In this document: positions 62,682 to 64,000 of the stretch, piece after piece | Layout: every line of letters begins with the position of its first letter | Position numbering within the stretch: position 1 is the first letter of the stretch | Source of the DNA: a bacterium | GTDB lineage: Bacteria; Armatimonadota; Fimbriimonadia; Fimbriimonadales; Fimbriimonadaceae | DNA length: 64,000 bases | Direction of reading: 5' to 3' | NCBI GenBank assembly: GCA_027485645.1 | Contig: JAIXQR010000003.1 | Coordinates: 496,001-560,000 of the forward strand | Made by a program: the position numbers and the translations under genes | The notes under the pieces: generated by a model | Told to the model about the DNA's origin: nothing | What the model saw: the letters and a program-made list of their open reading frames with translations, nothing else | Database searches by the model: none

Positions 62682-64000
62682 TTGAAACGATTTCCGCTAT
62701 TTCAGGGCTTTGATCCAAAGATCAAGGCGGACCTTCAGCCGCATCGGCGGACCATTGCTATTGGGTTGGCTTGCGTTCTCGTGACTTCGTTGCTCGATGG
62801 ACTCACGATTCCGCTGATCGAGCGGTCGTTTTCTAGCATTCAGGAGGCGGCGCCGCGGGCTTTGAGCGAGCAGGCGCTGCGAACCAAGCGGCGAGAAGAG
62901 CTGCGCGCGCGGGCGAAGGATCTGGCGGGAATGCTGGACAAGCCGGAAGAAGAAACGCTGACGGTGTTGATGGAGGACGACCTCTTCCAGCGCGATACAA
63001 GTCAGCGCACCTTGCCGGCCCGGCTTGCGGCCCGACTGAAGGTTCCAGAAGATAAGGCGACGGAGGCGGTCAACGCGACGGCCAACAAGATTCAGGGGAA
63101 CGCTGACGCAGTCCAGAGACTCGGGCTGTATTCGTTCCTCGTTATCCTGGTTTTTGCCCTGAAGTATTGGTTCACGCGCGGTCAAGCCTTTTACATGAGC
63201 AAAGCCGGGGCGGCCCTTGCGGCGGATGTTCGAAAGAAGCTGTTTGCAAAGATCCAGCGGCTCCCGGTGAGCTTCTTTACCGACAAGCGGGCGGGGGCGA
63301 TTCAGAGCGTGCTGACCAACGACGTTTCGGTCTACCAAAACTCGGTGAACATCATCCGCGACAGCATCGATGCTCCGATTCGGGCGACGATTGCCTTCTG
63401 CTTTATCCTCTATTACCAGTGGCAGCTGGCGGCGGTGGCGGCGTTGTTCATCCCGATCATGGCGTTCGTGATTCAGAAGAACGGACGAAAGGTCAAAGCC
63501 GCTCAGGGGCGAGCGCAGGATGATTTAGCCGAGGTCGCGGCAATGTCGACGGAAGCGCTCGCGGGACACCGCGTGGTGAAGGCGTTTGCGGCCGAGTCGA
63601 GCGTTTTGGCCAGCTTCAGCTCACTCACGGACCGAAGTCTGGCGAGCCAGCTTCATGCGGCAAGAACGACCGCCGCGCTGCGGCCGCTAGTAGAACTGCT
63701 CGGGGCGGGGGCGTTGGCCGCAGTTTTGTACCTTTGCGGTTGGCTCAGCTACATGGGACTGCTTCAGCTTGGGCAGATTGCGGCGCTCATTTTCGCGCTG
63801 GACCGCATTAATCAGGGTTTCCGGAGCCTCGGGAACGTGGCCAATACGTACAGCCAAGTCACCGCCGCGAGCGATCGAATGCACCGCGAAGTGTTGGATG
63901 TGCCGGAGCCTTCGGACGCCGCTATTCCGCAAAGAACGCTGCCGTCGATTCATGGCCAAATTGCTTTTGAGAAGGTGACGTTCCGCTATCCAGACGGCAC
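62682..64000 (+). CDS. ABC exporter (MsbA-like), N-terminal part, cut by window edge
   Basis: This frame runs from TTG 62682 to the window end (439 codons) and covers the membrane domain and the start of the ATPase: SSVYQNSVNIIRDSIDAPI-type coupling helix, EALAGHRVVKAFAAE, ALIFALDRINQGFRSLGNVANTYSQ and GQIAFEKVTFRYPDG. It is an exporter of lipid-A or drug type. Between helix 1 (26-45) and helix 2 (147-165) lies a charged insert of about 95 residues, longer than the usual loop. The C-terminal half is outside the window. Confidence 0.9.
   Translation, partial: MKRFPLFQGFDPKIKADLQPHRRTIAIGLACVLVTSLLDGLTIPLIERSFSSIQEAAPRALSEQALRTKRREELRARAKDLAGMLDKPEEETLTVLMEDDLFQRDTSQRTLPARLAARLKVPEDKATEAVNATANKIQGNADAVQRLGLYSFLVILVFALKYWFTRGQAFYMSKAGAALAADVRKKLFAKIQRLPVSFFTDKRAGAIQSVLTNDVSVYQNSVNIIRDSIDAPIRATIAFCFILYYQWQLAAVAALFIPIMAFVIQKNGRKVKAAQGRAQDDLAEVAAMSTEALAGHRVVKAFAAESSVLASFSSLTDRSLASQLHAARTTAALRPLVELLGAGALAAVLYLCGWLSYMGLLQLGQIAALIFALDRINQGFRSLGNVANTYSQVTAASDRMHREVLDVPEPSDAAIPQRTLPSIHGQIAFEKVTFRYPDG

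Overview
The window is chromosomal DNA from a bacterium with tightly packed genes, frequent start/stop overlaps and few recognisable Shine-Dalgarno sites. Gene content looks like Armatimonadota, perhaps a Fimbriimonas relative: class III cyclase, CBS-DUF1385 fusion, BTAD/NB-ARC/TPR regulator, two-CW protein, many secreted orphans, and a beta-barrel-like protein ending in Phe that suggests an outer membrane. The taxon is an inference from gene content; no rRNA or marker comparison was possible. Both ends cut genes: a diadenylate cyclase at position 1 and an ABC exporter at 64000.

Layout. 1-6.9 kb: c-di-AMP synthase with its YbbR regulator, an acetyltransferase, a PadR repressor divergent from a metallopeptidase-like gene across a palindrome, a hydrolase, a secreted orphan and TspO. 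7-14.3 kb: a large BTAD/NB-ARC/TPR regulator, an acidic protein, and a UvrA split into two genes around a membrane-protein gene. 14.4-17.5 kb: a coupled 5-oxoprolinase operon ending in methylglyoxal synthase, then dUTPase. 17.5-31 kb: metabolic genes (lpdA, queF, acsA, argB) with a histidine kinase, an NahK-like kinase, an acyltransferase and small orphans, closed by a strong bidirectional terminator. 31-41.7 kb: secG, CBS-DUF1385, pfkA, a transglutaminase, efp, a two-CW membrane protein, an RtcA homologue, plsC, cutC and a cell-wall amidase.

41.8-47.9 kb is an accessory island that is visibly more A/T-rich. It has an orphan HicB-like gene, a three-gene chaperone operon (membrane-anchored partner, short GrpE-like protein, enlarged Hsp70), and a zeta-like kinase with a small partner. 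The chaperone operon is the best candidate here for an undescribed system. 47.9-52.7 kb handles sugars: GH20 hexosaminidase, a ribose-type ABC importer without a binding protein, and a ThuA-like protein. 52.8-64 kb holds RNase P RNA, a class III cyclase with altered catalytic residues, lipB, rnhB, yraN, pyrG, a dehalogenase-like hydrolase lacking its nucleophile, a gene flanked by direct repeats, asnS and the ABC exporter.

Expression. Several genes carry a TANNNT box 5-7 nt before the start codon with no SD, which suggests leaderless mRNAs. Many operon partners are joined by 4-nt ATGA, GTGA or TTGA overlaps, and TTG starts are common. No rRNA, tRNA, CRISPR array or intact insertion sequence was recognised.
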